Shown: piece by piece, positions 13,101-28,100 of the stretch | Layout: every line of letters begins with the position of its first letter | Numbering within the stretch: the stretch's first letter is position 1 | Assembly (NCBI GenBank): GCA_902728285.1 | Contig: CACVBU010000865.1 | Span: 587,044 to 651,043, forward strand | From: Clytia hemisphaerica | Taxonomy: Eukaryota > Cnidaria > Hydrozoa > Leptothecata > Clytiidae | Length of the DNA stretch: 64,000 nt | Direction: 5' to 3' | The notes under the pieces: generated by a model | Told to the model about the DNA's origin: nothing | What the model saw: the letters and a program-made list of their open reading frames with translations, nothing else | The model's database searches: none | Translations under genes and position numbers: made by a program

Positions 13101-16100
13101 TCTGCTGCGTTTACAGCCGTAAAAACGCCCACAGTGCCGCCATTCTGTTGTGAGACGTTGAAACCATTGTTATTTTCATAATCATCATTCACGCCCTTAG
13201 GTAGGGCGGTAACCAGATCACCCGCCTGACTGCTCAACACGATAGCACGTTGATGGCGCCAGTCCATGGCGGGTGGGCGTGTAGGAACGGAAAGTTTCCG
13301 CATAACCATTTTTGAATGTTTCGCACAATTTCCAAAACTTTATTTTTATTTTTTTGTTGGTGTTATACTTTTATAAAGATTTGAAGGAATTAATGAACAG
13401 AGTAGAAACATATTGAAGCCTGCTGACATTGTTTTGGTTACCATGTTGAATTTCAAGTTTAAAGCAAGAAATCCACACAAAAACAACAGGAAACAAATAA
13501 TTGTCTTCGACTGGTTCCAAGAACTTTTTAAAGCATTGAAACTTTACCAAGTTGTTAAGCCTTCCAAAATACACATTCAATACAGGTATTTGCAAGTTAT
13601 AACTCACTGTTTCTCAAAGTTGAAAAAAACCTTTTTTTTTGTGACGAGATTGGAGTTATAATCATGAATGTTTTGGTCATGTGTACTATGAATAAAAGTA
13701 GTACCTTCAAGGTACCGAATCCATTCCAGAAGATTTACTCAATAATTTTACATAATAATCTTTCCTAAACAAGTCTAAAACTTTCAATTACATTTTCCTG
13801 GTCTACTACAAAAAGAACGTCATTTCGCTAAAACCTTACCAGCACTTAATCAAGTCAGAAACTATCAGACGTGTTTTCATCGTCAAGAAAAACTTCAATT
13901 CTTTTCTAAGTAAGTTCATGTTACATATTACACTGACTGACATCAGCAGGGTTATCATCATTGGCCATTAAAAATGAGAAGGAAAAAAAACCTTGAGTGT
14001 TTAGCTAACAAACTTTCCTCAGTTATTCTTATTTTCCAATTTGTTTCGTTTATAACTCATGAAGTGTAGCCTGTACCCGTGCCAAGCATGCTGATCGCGT
14101 TTAGCCTACCAAGTTGACTGAAGTACACGTTTTTTTATAAAATCATCCATTAAAAAATTAGGTGTTTAGAGTCCGCAAAGCCTAAAAATGTTCTTAACTT
14201 GTTCTTAATATTTTGTTACTTACGGTGAAATTTAGAGAAAATTCTTCGATAGAAAACTTAAGTTAAATTCCAATTTTTCCTAGTGCTTTCTTTGCCTCCT
14301 GTCAACAACGGAGCTGCCGTATTTTCTACGAAATAGGCGTTTAGAGTATGGTACAGGCTTGTAGTAAGGGGAGAACATTATTGATCACGAATTTCGCACG
14401 CGCGTGCAGTTTGGCAGTGTTGGTTTAACCTTACCAACAAAAACTTTTCTACTCTCAGTTCATTTTTTTTTCATTCACAATAATTAGAAACAAGAAAGCA
14501 AAAAAATCATTGTCTAAGATATTACAAACCAAAACCAATGATTCAAAAAGAAAAGGTTTGAAACCCTTCTGATTTTTGTAATAAACATTCATTTTCTTAA
14601 CATTATTATCATATTTGAGAGTCTGGTCTATACGATATTACTAACCAATACCCACGATTCAAAGAATTTCACGGGATACTGGCACAAGGGTGATTTCTTG
14701 TTCTGTTTGTTACCTTTTTTAGCTTGATCCAAAGAGTCAAACCATCTAGCCCACAACGTTGTTTCAATTTAATGTTCACAACGTCCATATAACGTTAGAA
14801 GAATATTGAAACAACGTTGTGGTTGCGTTGCAGTTGTCAAAACTTTGCAAAGAATCTACCTACAGAGATTGACAGAGAAAAAACCCAAAGACAAAAAGCT
14901 AACTAAAGGAACGTACTTTAATCCCAATGCATAGGCAGGCGAATCAACAACATCTTTTCCCGATTTCCCCGATTCTGTGATATCGGGATCATCGGATTTC
15001 TTATCTTCTTCGTCACTGGATGGATTGTCTTCCAACGCGAGGTTATAAATACACTGAAATAAGGAAAAAGAAAATAGGGCGACGCTAAGCGGTTGTGTTC
15101 TGATATTGTAGTGCTTCGGAATGAAAATGACTTCTGAGGGGCTAAAAGAACAAAAGTTGTGAGGATTTTGACACTGAAATTTCGTTCATTTTATGCGATC
15201 GTCAGGTGTTGGATGAATGGAGATGAAACGAAAGGAGGAAGAGAAAGAAACAATTGACGAAAAAACGAATGAGAGCGATGAATGAGTGAAAAACAATTTG
15301 GCCAAAGAGGAGAATAGATTCACATTTTTTTTATAAGAACATTCAAAATTTTTGAAGCATTCGGATGTTCTTAACATTTTGAGTTTCAAGCCTAAAAATG
15401 TTCTTAATTTTTGGTCATCGATGCGTTGTGTTCTTATATAGTTTGTTGCTTATGAAAAAACGTGTACAATGGCAAAGGAACGGTTGAGAAAAAGTACAAG
15501 CGATCCGAGAATGAAACGACACTGGTCGAAGAAGAAAGCGGGTAAGCGAATGATAAAAAAACAGGAGTCACCTGAACAAGATAAAAACATCTTGAGCGAA
15601 CACGCGAAATAATGAAAGAGCGTTACCAGCTTCTGTCTTTTAAGAGACGATTTGGCTTGAATGCCAACAAAATTACAAATATCTGTGTGAAAAAATGCAA
15701 GACTTAAACAAAGGAGGTAGGGAGATATTACATTATACAATTCACCGTGGCGTGATGATGGAATTAGAAGGAGTAATAGAGGTAAATGGGAGGAAAGTTT
15801 CTTTTGTCTTCATTGTACTTAAATGTAAAAATAATGAGGCTGAAAGCTGCTAAAAAATAAGACGAACTATTGAAAAACAATATGCTTGAGCCTCGAAGTG
15901 CTGAATTACAAGCAATTTAAGGGTCGAAGTACTAAAAATTTGATGTAAAGCTTAAAATAACCGAAATTCGGAAGAGCAAGATGAGAAGTTGCAAGTGCCG
16001 AAAAAATAAGAGCATGCAAGGATCATCAGAAATTTTACTGGTTCTTATTAAAAAAGAGCGTAAGGGTCTGTTTTTTAGAAATACATAATTCAGAAATTAG

Positions 16101-19100
16101 ATTACATATTTTTTCTTATAAGCAAAATGCTTAAAACATGTACTCTAAGGTTCCAAATAAACGGGGGGGGGGGGGGGGGGTTCGAATAAACGGGGGGGGG
16201 GGGGGGGGGACCTAATTGCCGGGGGGGTTGGAAATTGTACTTCTGAAACCCAAAAATAAGGTAAAAATAGGCTAAAATCAGGCTATTTAGAGCAAAATAA
16301 GGGGCCTTCTCTTTGACAGCTGAAAATAGTCTTAGAGATCAATAAACGGGGGGTCCTAATAAGGTCCGGGGGGGGGGGGTTGGAAAATATTCGAAAAATT
16401 AACAAGCGGGGGCCCGTTTACTTGGAACCTAAGAGTAAAGACTTCATAGATGAGTATAACCAGATCTGCTTTACTCTCGTACGTTTTAAAAGAAGATAAC
16501 TGGAAAGCGCTTAGTGGTCTTCTGCCCAGACAAGTTTTAAACATTTGAAAGTTTGTATCAAAAGTCTGATACAAAAAGGGAATAATAGAAATTCGATTCT
16601 CTACTTTTACAGAGAGGTCAAGTAATGAATACCACACACGCACACACGCACACACGCGCATTCATATAATTTTCCATGGTATAAAAATAAAATTGACCGG
16701 TGGCCAAGGCCAAATAAACCAATGAAAATCAATTATATTCAAGCCAAGCTGAGGTAAACGAGCGACGGAATCCAAATCTACTTTCAAATACATATAACTA
16801 AGTAGTACTAGACCTTCATAACTTAAGATCATTAGAAACCCCCTTCTCACAATCCCGTTAGAGAAATTGGCCCTATTTTCATCCCCAGTGGAAAATTATA
16901 CTCCAATTTGTGTCCCCGCTGAAAATAATCAAAATAAACAAATCGTCACCGCAAAAATATTTATTCCATCCCTACTGAATTTTTTGACTTGAAAACAATG
17001 AAATTCTTAATTCCCAGCCATAAAAAAACAAGGGAATATCAATCTCCATCGAGTTTTGGTCCGTTATTTTTACCCCCACTGGCTTAAAAAATCCTAGCGA
17101 GTCTGTGAGAAAGCGTTGTAGGATGCCAAGCTTCATTTCTGAAACTAACTCTGATAAACACTGAAAATTTTACTAAATATCAAATCGAAACTGCCGATGT
17201 TCTATTGGACTACAAACTGTTATTTTTCGGATAACAATTATTTCTGTTGTGAAGGTAGCCTACTTTAGATTTAACCATTCATTGGGGAAACGATATGTTG
17301 GAAAACTACATTAAACTTAAGTAAAAAGACCCTTAAATAATTATAGATACTTCAATTGTACTTCCAAGAAAACTCTTTCAAAAACCAATATATTGTACAG
17401 ATTTCAAGCAAAAAATAAAATAAAAATGATATAGTAAAATTGGCGTGATTTTAAGCCTTCGGGAACTCCTACGAAAGTCATATGCATACATGACTTGGCA
17501 GAAACCATAGTCAAGCTTATCAGAAAAACAACAGGCATGATACACAGAAAATTGATGTTTAAAACTGCCTTCCAAAGGCCTTTATCCATCCTTCCAAAGC
17601 AAAAGCTCTAACAATACACCAATTTGCGCAATACATTTTCTGTTCTTGGGGACGTACGTACAACGAGTAGATACTCACAAGAAGGAAAACACGTCCAACA
17701 AAAAAAGCGTCTTTTTTTCAATTGAAGTGTCACACAGTTAAAACAAGAGGTAGAAATTTTGAGGAGGGGAGTCATGTTACACGATCATGAAATGAATTTT
17801 TTCATATTAAAAACCACCTTTTATAGACCTAATAATGACATAAGGTTTATGACTACGTCCGTAAAAGTAGGAATAGAGTTTTTAAAAATTATTAATTATC
17901 TAGTCATTTAAACACTGATTCAAATTTGGAGTCTTATTGCCCTGTCAACTAAGAATTCACCTAAGTATAATAGGTAGCTAACTAACTATTTGGACGCCTT
18001 GTCTTGGATACAATCCAAATAATATGGAGGTATCTCAAAAAAAAAATGGAATTAACCACCGTAGTTTGATGGTTAAAACTAAAAACTGACAAAGAAGACT
18101 TAAGTCTTTTCACAGCCATTTCCAAAAAGAATACACCATGACAGAACTGACCCATAAAAATTGTAGTCAAAGATTTTAATATTTTCAACCCATTCTCTAT
18201 GTATCCTCCATTCTTCAGGAGACTGAACATGATTCATCAATTCATGGGTATTCAAAAAGCCTTAGTAAAAATAGTGGACAAAACATCCTCCATATTGCCT
18301 GCCCTGATGATGGGAGAGCTGGTAGAAGAATCTCTGGGAATGTAGCCAAATATAAACCTCGTAATCCAAGCCACGATCAAATTTCCATATGAATATCACT
18401 GAGTCGATAAACTCAAACTTATTTTAATGATTCATCAATAAACTATACACCAGGTTGGTTCGAGTGATCGATCATTTGTGTGTGTAAAATATATACGACG
18501 ATAACAAAACAATATTATTTTTGGAGTAAACAGTGTGAAATGATTTATCAGTGTAAACTAAGCAAACAGAAGGATATTCGTGCTAAGCCTACAATCTCTC
18601 AAAATATTCTTTTATAAGAACAGCATAAGAACAACCATATTCTTATCGGGTTAAACGAAAGTGAAAAGAAATAATTGAAAAAAGTTGTGAAATTTTACGC
18701 GTTTATAATTGGTCATTTGGGGAAACAGAAATTTACGAAGACTGGTTTCGTTACTTGAGTAGACGATTTTAGACGGGATATTCTTATAAGAGCAAAGTTT
18801 ACTGTTCCAACAGGCTAAAAATCTAAGCTCAGACAATTTAGAAATGATTAAAGCTGAAATTTTAATTCGTCACCAAGCTATTTGATCAATTCACAAATAA
18901 ATTAAGGAGGAGTTAGAGGAAAGCCTTCGAAAAGAATCAAAATATAAGAATACTTTAAGGACAACACCACATTATATCAGATTTAATAACTTTTAAAAAA
19001 CCGAAAGAAATTATAGAATACTGCACTTTTCGGGCTCATGAGGCTAACAATAAGAACATGTAGTCAAATCATGCTATTCTTATATTATAAAAAAATGCAA

Positions 19101-22100
19101 GAAAAAAGGGAACCAGTAGCATTTCTGTTTATAAGAATTCCACTATGACAAAAACGTTTAACAAATGTCACAAATTTGATTTCCGAGAGGCTGATGGCAA
19201 ACTTCAAAGGGCCCGAGATGACAAAGTACTGCATTTTTGTATCAATGACCATTAGAGAGGAGACCAAGGGGGAAATAAGAAATACAAATATAATACTTGT
19301 AATAATAGTTTCAACAAAACCATTCGACCAAACCTTTGACGAAACTTAAAATTTGGAAAGCGACAAAAATGAAAACCAAAGTGGGATGGGACTTTGCAAA
19401 CCACGATTCCCAGGTAGGGTGTCTTTTTAGGAAAATTTGGGCAGAAATGAAACATTCAGAAATTTCAAAACAGAGTTTTGTCAATGAGTTTTTTTGCAAA
19501 ATATTTCATAAAAAACTGGTGCTATGTAGGAATCATACTGGAATCTCGGCAAGTCATTCTCGTCGGTCCATAAGTTAGTACAAGTTTTTTTATAAGAACA
19601 TCCAACATTTTTGGAGCCTTTGAATTTTCTTAACTTTTTTAAATTTTAAGTCAATAAATGTTCCTAACATGTTCTTATTCCCGGGGGGGGTACTACCCTT
19701 GTCGACCGACGGGGGTGCTCCGCTGAGGTTCGAAAAATGGACCCTACGTGGGACTCGAAATTTGCGAAAAAAGTGACCCTGAATGGGACTGAAATTCCAA
19801 AATTTTCTCAAATTTTCTACTTTTTCCCCAAATTTTCCAAAAATAGGCACCCTACGAGGGACTGATTTTTCTATTTTGGTGTTTTTGCGACCCTACCTGG
19901 GACTCGTGGAGGTTGAAAAAGGTACCCTGACCAGCGGAGCATCCCCGTAACCCATTTTGCCCTAGTACCCCCCCCGGGTTCTTATTTTACCATTTTACCA
20001 CTTTTGTCCGTTTTTCTAAGAAATCGGGTGTTCTAGAGTATGAAAAGCTTTGAAATGTTCTTAACTTGTCCTTAGGGCCATCGAAGAGTTTTGTTCTTAT
20101 ATAGCATGTTCTTATAGAAAAACATGTACCTTATCTTAACCAAGAATAAATAGCTGATACTGTTGCCGGAGGCCAAAGTTAGATCCAAGGCAATAACCCT
20201 CCCCTTCTCCCAAAGAAATGTTGTTGACAGGAATATGCCACAACAATATATGGTATATATAGGGGAATGGGTTGAGGTAGAGAGAGCCAATTTGAACATA
20301 CCCAGCTAGCACACAACGTTGTTTCAGCGTCCATCTAACGATGAATGGACGTTGTGAACATTAGATAGACGTTGAAAAAACATTGTGTGTGCCAGCTGGG
20401 TATGTATTGGAAACGATTGTGGTTCCAAAAACAAATTCCCAAAGGACCACAAAAATCAACTAAAAGGCTGCTTAGTCGTCAATAAAAACTTTAAAGCAAC
20501 TTTGGCTTGTTTGATTATTTTCAATCATTGAAGCATTCTCCATTTTCTACGGTTAAAAGTCATGGGACTTGGCAACGACGATTGACATCTGGCAAAGTAT
20601 TAGTTTCTGAGCATGCGATAATGTTAAGTGGATAGTCATTAAAATCTTCGACACTTCCAAGTATCAGGCAGTTCAACTCTTTCATTTTCATAAACACTAC
20701 CTCTTCAATCAAGGGCACTTCTAAAAAACACCAAATTTAAAACACCTTTTGGTAGCTCTCCCAAGCTGCAGCGATACTGATAAAGAAATACACCAAAGGA
20801 GAAGAGTGCTCATGGCTTTGGGAACACTAAAAATAAAGTTGACAGCACTCCACCACAGCTGTTTTAAAGGGGAATTGGTAAGGACCATTCTACGGTGATG
20901 AAGTGATGCAATAGTTTTATAATAATATTGTATTTAAATGCAAAAAAAAAGAATAGGGTCAAGTGCCTATTCAAACAGGACCATAACATGCTAGTCCTTA
21001 TGTTAAAGTGTCATATCAAACAAATATATGGCCTGATTGATATCTTACTAACAGTATATGCCTCACTAACGGGGCATACGGGGGTTACTAAAAACACATA
21101 AAACTGCTTGAGTCAGAATTTGGAAAAAAAGGTTTTATATAATGAAATTTAGAAATTTAACTAAAATCTGGGAAAATCTGAGTGATTTCTGGACTTCTCT
21201 TTTAAAGCTGTAGATAAAAAAAACATTTTCTTTCCTACTCCAAAAAGTTGAGATTTTTTATACTGCGGTATTTCAGAACCATTAAAATAGCCCCTAGAAT
21301 ACACGAGTTCTAACTGATTTTGGAAGCCGGTCACTCAAGCCATCTCACGGATACTTGCTCCGTGTATTAAAGTATACATTAATAAAACAAACCATAGAGC
21401 GAGGTTTTGGAGAATGGTCTAAAAGAAAATAATGCGGCCAGATAGTGACGATCCACACCATAGATGTATAAAACCCGAAGGACTAGAAGATGTTGTGCTT
21501 TGGCTGAAAAGTGTGGCGAGGTTAGGTAGGAAATCCTACCTAGATCACGTGATATTACAATAGAATTTCAGTGCTTGACCAATCAGAAGCTTTGCGGGTT
21601 TTCGAAGACAATAGCATCAGCAATATCATTTGCGATATTTACTTTTTTTTGCTTGGAAAGCTTAAAGCACGACATCTAGCCCTTACAGAAATCTGTGACC
21701 CGCACGTCCAAAACCGGAAAACTAGAAGACAAGCCACAAACTTATCCAGGTTGTGCTGGAAAACCGAGCACAATACAAATTATAAAACAACAAAAAGTGG
21801 ATCATCGAAAACCATTCTTGCCAAAAAATCAAAGAACAGAATCTTGATATTGCAAGCTTGTTCTGGGAAGAATTCACAAGTTTTGTATAAACAGAAACTG
21901 CAAAAAAAGTAAAATAGTAGAAATATGAAAAGTTGAAGCAATATTTACGAAAGTCATCGTCAAGACTGCAAAATTTATTCGCGATTCTTCAATGATAAAA
22001 CAAGCAGACTGAAAAACAAATACTCTTTTGTCGGTAAAGACAAAGTAGATAAAAAGAATTCAGTTTAGAATGATTCGGCAAACTTTTTGAAGATTGCATT

Positions 22101-25100
22101 GAAATAATGCCCTCTTTTTTCATAAGAACCAAAAAAATTTTTGTTGGGCCTTGAAAATTCTTATTTGTTTGACATTTTTGGTTCTTTTCTTGATTTATTC
22201 TCAATTCCTATATCTTATGCATGAATATGCTCTTTAGTTTTCTTAAACTCATCCTTTCTGGGCTGAAAAGTGTTCATAAAATTATTGTTCTTAATTTTAG
22301 ACATTTTAAGCCTGGTCTTTCTAACAAAAAATGAAAAACGTAAACGGTCATTAATTAATGAAAACTTTAAAAAACACGCATTCACTCTTCAACTTCCGAC
22401 AACAAGGACCTTGTAGGAAATCGTAGGAATTATGGTCACAATATGAAATTCACTTCGAATGTCAAAACAGATTCGTTCTTGAATGATATACAATGTCAAG
22501 ACAATGTCCATTTAATGTTCAGGAGATACATAACAAGGAGTTTATGCCGCAAAAATCTTTTCGAATCTTCAAAAAACAGATAATCAACCCAACTGGCACA
22601 AAACGTTGTTTCATCATTCATTTAACGTTCCCAACGTCCAATAAACTCAGTTAGCACACAACGTTGCTTTAACGTTCTCATTTAACATTATATTGACGTC
22701 ATAAACGTTGCAACAACATTGTGAACCAGGTGGAAAGAGTAAAGAAGGAAAATGAGCGTCTAAGCTGACCAGATAAGCCTTTTCGACAACCTCCATATAT
22801 CAACTGGGTCATCTTGAACGAGGAAACTCTAAGTTACATAACAAGGATCCAAAGAGGACAAACAAGCAAGCATGGTCAAAACGAATGAAAAACAGGTGAA
22901 AAAACGAGAAGATGTGAAATATCGAACCAAAAAAAAATATCATCAATAAACGTTTTTTTTTTTTAAGAAACACACTAAAGAAACATGAGACTCAGAATGC
23001 CTAAAAACTAAGAAACATCTAAGAAACATGCTGAGGCTGAGAATGAGAAAATAACATTTTTTATTCGTTTTTTTTTTTAATAACCTTCCAATCCGGCCTT
23101 CCATGAGGCTGATTATGTCAAAAAGTTTAGAAACATGTAAGAAACATTTAAGGCTCAAAAGGCCGATTTCTTAAGAAACATTGAGGCTGCTTGGTAAAAC
23201 TAGTTTCTTAAAAAAAAAAAACGTGTACATTTATTATGTCATTTGTTTTGATGAAGTAGTCTAAAATTGTTTACAATTCGTGATATTCATGACGTAATGT
23301 TTTCTACGGAAATACCCCGGTTTTAGCCAGTAATGGCAAATTCAAGCTAGACAAAAGTTGTATAAAATTTGCCACTGCTGGCAAAAACCGGGGTCTTTCC
23401 GTAGAAAACATTACGTCATGAATATCATGAATAATTTTACTGCCTTTAAAAATATCAGCGTTCGTTTGGATGAAAAACTTTTTGCAAGAACAAGCTATAT
23501 AAGAACATAAATCTTCGATGGCCAAAATGTTGAAAACAAGTTACTCGGGTAACTTAATGCATGTAAAATGGACAAAAAATACTCAAAAAAGAGCAAATAT
23601 AAGAACATGCTAAGAACATTTATAGGCTTAAAACTAAAGAAATTAAGAACATCCCAAGGCTTCAAAAATTGTGGATGTTCTTATAAAAAAAAGTGTACTC
23701 TCTCTCTGTATATTTACCCAATAGAACAAAGTGTGTGTTAGCCAACCATTCTGAGTTAAGGTTAACACAAAGAACAGACAGACATTCAAAGATTCAAAGT
23801 TGAAATTGTCAGATTCGAGTACATCTAAATCTTAAAATAAAAATTAGCAAAAAATTATGTTGATTTCTACAAAATCATTCCCCTCTACGTTAAACAACTA
23901 AACTCAAACTCGTCAAAATTTGCTCCATTCTCAATCACAAAGGTTTCTTTTCAGAGTTTTAAAGACAAAAATCATGTTTGGAAATAACACACTTCAAAAT
24001 AACAATCACATTATTTCAGCCCCCGCATTATTAAAACAAATTGACGTAAAAAAACGCAAGGCAATAAACAAGTATTCTAGAATGGTAAAATAATACACAA
24101 ATAATCCATTTGTTATGTGGCATTCCACACATAACAAACTTGAAAAGACAGTAAGATGACTGTAGCATGAACTTTGCTTCATAGTAAAAAGTTTTTGTGT
24201 ATCAATGGACATCTACAGTATCCATTTGATCAAAGGTTGAAGGTTGAAATACTGTGATTAAAGGTTCAACTTTTTTTTCGAGTCAATGACTTTGAAAGAT
24301 AATATAGATAACGAAGAAATGCTATATTATAACGATTCGATAGATCTCAATCGGCCAGCGTAGGTAAAAAACATGCACTTTGAAAGAATATCAAATAGAA
24401 ATACCATCAGAATATCATCATAGAAAAGAAAAAGGTCCGAAATGGACCCAATCTATTTCTTTACTACAGTGGAATCTCTATAACTCGAACACGCATAGGG
24501 CGCACAAATTTGTTCGAGTTAAGGAGATTTCGAGTTATGGAGTAAGGTTTATAAGGCATTGTTAACATAAGGGACGAAAAAGCTTGTTCGGACTAAGGAG
24601 ACATTCCAGATTTAGAGGTTCGAGTTAAAGAGACTGCACTGTAGAATTAGTCCACTTAGTTCATTTCATACCAGGCGAAAGTATACCAGATAACCTGTGA
24701 AAGAAAAGCAACGAACTTTTCATTTATAAGTTAAAATTGACGTACAATTGTACTAGTATTGTTACTATAATATGACAATATCTTTCTACAGAATTCGTTA
24801 TCAAAATAATCACTATATAGTAACACTATAGTAACTATCCTTAGATAGACACACCCAAATTCTTACTGTGTAAGGCTAACTCGTAGGGTTGGAAGGGTTA
24901 AGACACGATATGCTAGCTTAGCAAAAATGAAATTACACAACTCTATAAAAACTTGCTTCCCCTTCAAAACTGTGAAAAATACACCAAACACATTATACCT
25001 TTCCTCGCAGCATTTTTATCTGAAAGTAAGAAATTTGTTTAAAATCTGCAAAGCCATGTTTGAACGCCAATTTCAAATCTTTTAAACAGACAGATTTTCC

Positions 25101-28100
25101 GTCAATTTTTAACCGTAACTTAGGTCGAATGGAAGAACTAAGGCCAAGGGCAAAGTAAAATCACCACAATAGTAAATTTTCTAAACTGAATTTTGACTAT
25201 ATTCTGTGAAACGAGTGTTTTCCACATTTCCATTGAACCACCAGAAAATAAATCAAGAAACAATTACAGACCATAGCAAGAATACCAGGACAATAGACAA
25301 CAACAACACGTATAACCAAATTCACACGCATTGAACATGCAAAAAAAAATGAAGGTAAAAAAACCTCTTAGAAAACACAAATATATTGTTTATGATAACG
25401 TCAAAACCATAGTAAAGGACAATGAATGTTCTACAGTTCTTTTTAACATAGGAACAAAATAAATTGCTTATATACAGATATTCAAGGCCTGAGAAAATAG
25501 ACACATACCCGAGCGATGGTGGGGTAGTGTTAAGACGACATGTCTCTTTTAAGCATGGATTCAAAATTAGGTAGATATTGGATAGAGTATTCATTTGATC
25601 GATTGAAAAGTTGGCATCTCGCACCCGGAGGGGGGTTTACTTAGGCAAAATGCGTGCTGAGTAGGTGCAATCCATAGGGGTCCCTATTTCGCACCCTCGA
25701 AAGTTCCTCAAAGGGGTACCAAAACCATTAAAAATTGAATCTCTGCAAGGGTTCCAAACTTACGAAAATAAAAAATCGATTCCCTCAAAGGGTCACAAAT
25801 TCTTGAAGTTTGGACTAAAATTTGACAAGTATATCTGAAATTTTGGCGAAATAGTCTCAATAACTTTCAAGGTAACCTACTACACTCTTTTTTAAAAGAC
25901 CTAGTAAACTTTTGTTAAGGTTCTTATTTTTTTGGCACTTTGAGTTATATATTGTTCTTATCCTGTTCTTATTTTTAGATCATAGTTGAGGTATGATTAT
26001 TACCCTATAATTTTATTACTTTGACCCTTAAATTGCTTGAAACTCTAGCATTGTTCTCAAACTATTTTAAGATCATTTAGAGCTCCATTATTCTTATAAA
26101 AAAGATTGCATGAACTGGGCAGAGGAGAATTACAATTATAATCTAAAAGTACTATGATGCAATATTAGCAGTGAAAAGACTTAAAATAAAGTGTTTTCGA
26201 TTCTTTAAAAACAATCTTTCCAGAAATGACGCAAGGTTAAAATCTCGTAAGATGTAAAGAAGCTCTCAAACAATGAAGAGGGCCTTTGAAGTACCCAAAA
26301 AGAAAGAAAAAGACATATCTTGGCAGAAAATTAGGCGAGGCGTTTCTAAGTATCCAAAGTTTCCCAACGCTATTTATAGAACTCCCCAACAAAAAATATT
26401 AAGGATCTTTTGGCATGGTTTGTAGAGGGGATTAAGAACATTGGAGATTATTTACAGAGAGAGAGGTGTGTGTTGTTTGGGCAGAGAGAGCTAAACAGAG
26501 ATTTCTTCGCGTTGGCGTGTCGTTGAGGCAATAAGACAAGTAGAGTATCCATTTAATATTTTGTTTTAGTTCGTTTTCAAAGATGTTATTGGAAATCAAT
26601 CAAGAATCTTGTTTAGATTTAATCAAATTCGATATGTAGATCAGAAATTGATGAACAATACTACTGGAGCTCAGAGCTATGACATTCAAAAAGAATTTTC
26701 TACGTTCGTTTCTTTAATTGCAACAAGCTTCCTAAGATTAACAAAATTGTTGGCAAATGTTCGTTTCCAGAGAAGCACCACTGGGTTTTATCAATAAGGT
26801 TAGTACCAACTTTCTCTCACAACTTACAAACACCAGACTGGAAGAGAAAGACTAATCGGGAAAACCCTTTCCCTTCTATAAGAATTTTGATTTTAATATT
26901 GCTCTATCGTATAATATGTGTCCAGGCTTCGAGTTATAAAGGAGGCAAAGCACTTTACTCGAAGTTATATATGAATTCAATAGTCAATATTTTTGTGTAC
27001 AAGATCGTGGACAAAGTTCTTTCAATTTGGCTTGATCATTTTACGAGGCCCCCAGCGGACCTTCAATTCACGCATTCACGCAATTTTTTTTAACTTTCAC
27101 GCATTCAAGCAAGTGAAAAAGCCCATTCACGCCATTCACGCAAACCGCTGGGGGTCCTTTTTACCATACATTAGCTTACTTGAAGGTTTAAAACAGTACT
27201 TAAAGCCTATAGGGTAATTCCTCATTTATTGGGACCCTAAAAACAAAATTACGTACATTTGAAAAATGCTCTAAAACCTTGAAAAAAGGGTAATAAATGC
27301 ACATGTTCTTAAAGGTTTTATTTTTATATACCAGTGTTCCCGTTTCATATCAGACACATATTTCATATCAGGACAATGTCTGCCTATTGTTATATTGTGC
27401 TGATGATATGGACAAAAAAATGCTTTTCTTTTCCTCTTTCTGACCAATCTTGCTCCACATCCATGTCAATACATATGAAAATAGCTTGTGAATTAAAATT
27501 GATGAGTAAGCAAACGATATCACTCTATTTAAAAACAAAACCTTTAATAGGATGCAAGTAGCAACCGTTCGTAAGACTGTAACAAAAACAAATATGAGAT
27601 GCCTTGAGTGTAATACAAACAAAAGACAACAAAGAACCGTTACTCCATTGTTATATCAAAATGTGGTTTGTGTTTACGAAATCGTGGCAAACCTTGTCTA
27701 GTCTTGTATGACCTGATTTTGTTTGACGTAGAGTACAGTATTTTTTATCTTTTTTGACCACGTTCGTAAGTTACGGCTTGCTTTATATTGTTGTAAAATT
27801 ACACGTTTTTCTATGAGAACAGATTATTTAAGAATAGACTATTTTAAGAACATATAAAATATTAAGCAAAATTTAGGATTTAAACTGAAAAAGTTAAGCA
27901 CATCCAAAGGCTTCGAAATTTCTTATAAAAAAAGTGTAAATAAAAGAGATCTTGGTCAATTTTTGGTCAAATTCTATTCTACACCATTTTGTGACAAAAG
28001 AATGGGTTCTTTTCGAAACGATACGAAGCTGTGAAAATGGTCATTAACCTTTCCGTAGAAATCCTCAAATTAGTTACTAATTACTTCGTTAGAAGTTCGA

